From the NCBI GenBank assembly GCA_003452655.1, contig DMNR01000054.1, positions 1-6,587 of the forward strand: 6,587 nucleotides of DNA, written 5' to 3'. A program made the position numbers and the translations under genes. Shown one piece after another: positions 6,524 through 6,587 of this stretch; the first letter of the stretch is position 1, and each line of letters begins with the position of its first letter. A model generated the notes under the pieces. That model searched no databases. It worked only from the letters and a program-made list of their open reading frames with translations, and was not told the DNA's origin. The DNA is from Actinomycetota bacterium. GTDB lineage: Bacteria; Actinomycetota; Actinomycetes; S36-B12; UBA10799.

Positions 6524-6556
6524 TAGGGTTCGAATGCTGCACTGCAACAACGACAC

Positions 6557-6586
6557 GAGGCCCCATCCCTAACGGGACGAGACCTC
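6557..6586 (-). terminator. G-U-rich hairpin at right edge, possible terminator of an upstream - strand gene
   Basis: Arms 6557-6569 and 6574-6586 pair over thirteen positions around a four-base loop. On the + strand three of the pairs are C-A mismatches; on the - strand RNA all three become G-U wobbles, so the stem is fully paired only in that orientation. This points to a functional - strand RNA structure. A moderately T-rich stretch (GTGTCGTTGTTG) follows it, consistent with a terminator for a gene beyond the contig end. A structured leader or repeat edge is the alternative. The rest of 6341-6587 shows no convincing gene. Confidence 0.4.
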
Positions 6587-6587
6587 A

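Noticed and set aside
6526..6540. GGGTTCGAATGC, resembling a tRNA T-loop
   Set aside because: The flanking bases do not form a T-stem and no acceptor, anticodon or D-arm pairing can be built around it.
6177..6566. 129-codon - strand frame overlapping the start of the glycine-rich gene
   Set aside because: It shifts into a different frame across a well-supported signal peptide and ribosome site, and its translation looks like arbitrary repeat-derived sequence.

Overview
The window looks like the whole of a short, GC-rich contig from an actinobacterium. The pointers are GTG starts, a polyphosphate-glucokinase-like ROK kinase, lysine-rich secreted proteins with Ala-rich signal peptides, and a cytochrome b/molybdopterin fusion of a kind I associate with this phylum. 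Genus cannot be read from the sequence. The first 19 bases are not genomic: they match the Tn5 (Nextera) mosaic-end adapter exactly, so the genome starts at base 20.

Layout, left half (+ strand): the 3' end of an enoyl-CoA hydratase gene (20-212); an intergenic gap with a large, almost perfect inverted repeat (236-310); a ROK-family sugar kinase (380-1141); a small secreted protein of unknown function (1249-1860); and an M20 metallo-amidohydrolase whose start is uncertain (called at 1992, possibly 1908; ends 3230). Right half (- strand): a 590-residue membrane protein joining a b-type cytochrome domain to a sulfite-oxidase-fold molybdopterin domain (5049-3277), which converges on the amidohydrolase with a 46-base gap; and, upstream of it, a secreted glycine-rich protein (6340-5213), separated by 163 bases holding a hairpin. 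The last 247 bases (6341-6587) show no convincing gene, only a ribosome binding site for the glycine-rich gene and two hairpins.

The genes do not form an obvious pathway or defence system. Gaps of about 100 bases or more, the hairpins, and the mix of functions (acyl-CoA metabolism, sugar phosphorylation, amide hydrolysis, membrane redox, two exported proteins) suggest mostly single-gene transcription units in an ordinary chromosomal region. The points most worth a second look are the large inverted repeat, the fused cytochrome/molybdopterin enzyme with its predicted cytoplasmic catalytic domain, the unrecognised secreted protein, and the G-U-rich hairpin at the right edge. I found no CRISPR array, tRNA, rRNA, transposase or phage gene.
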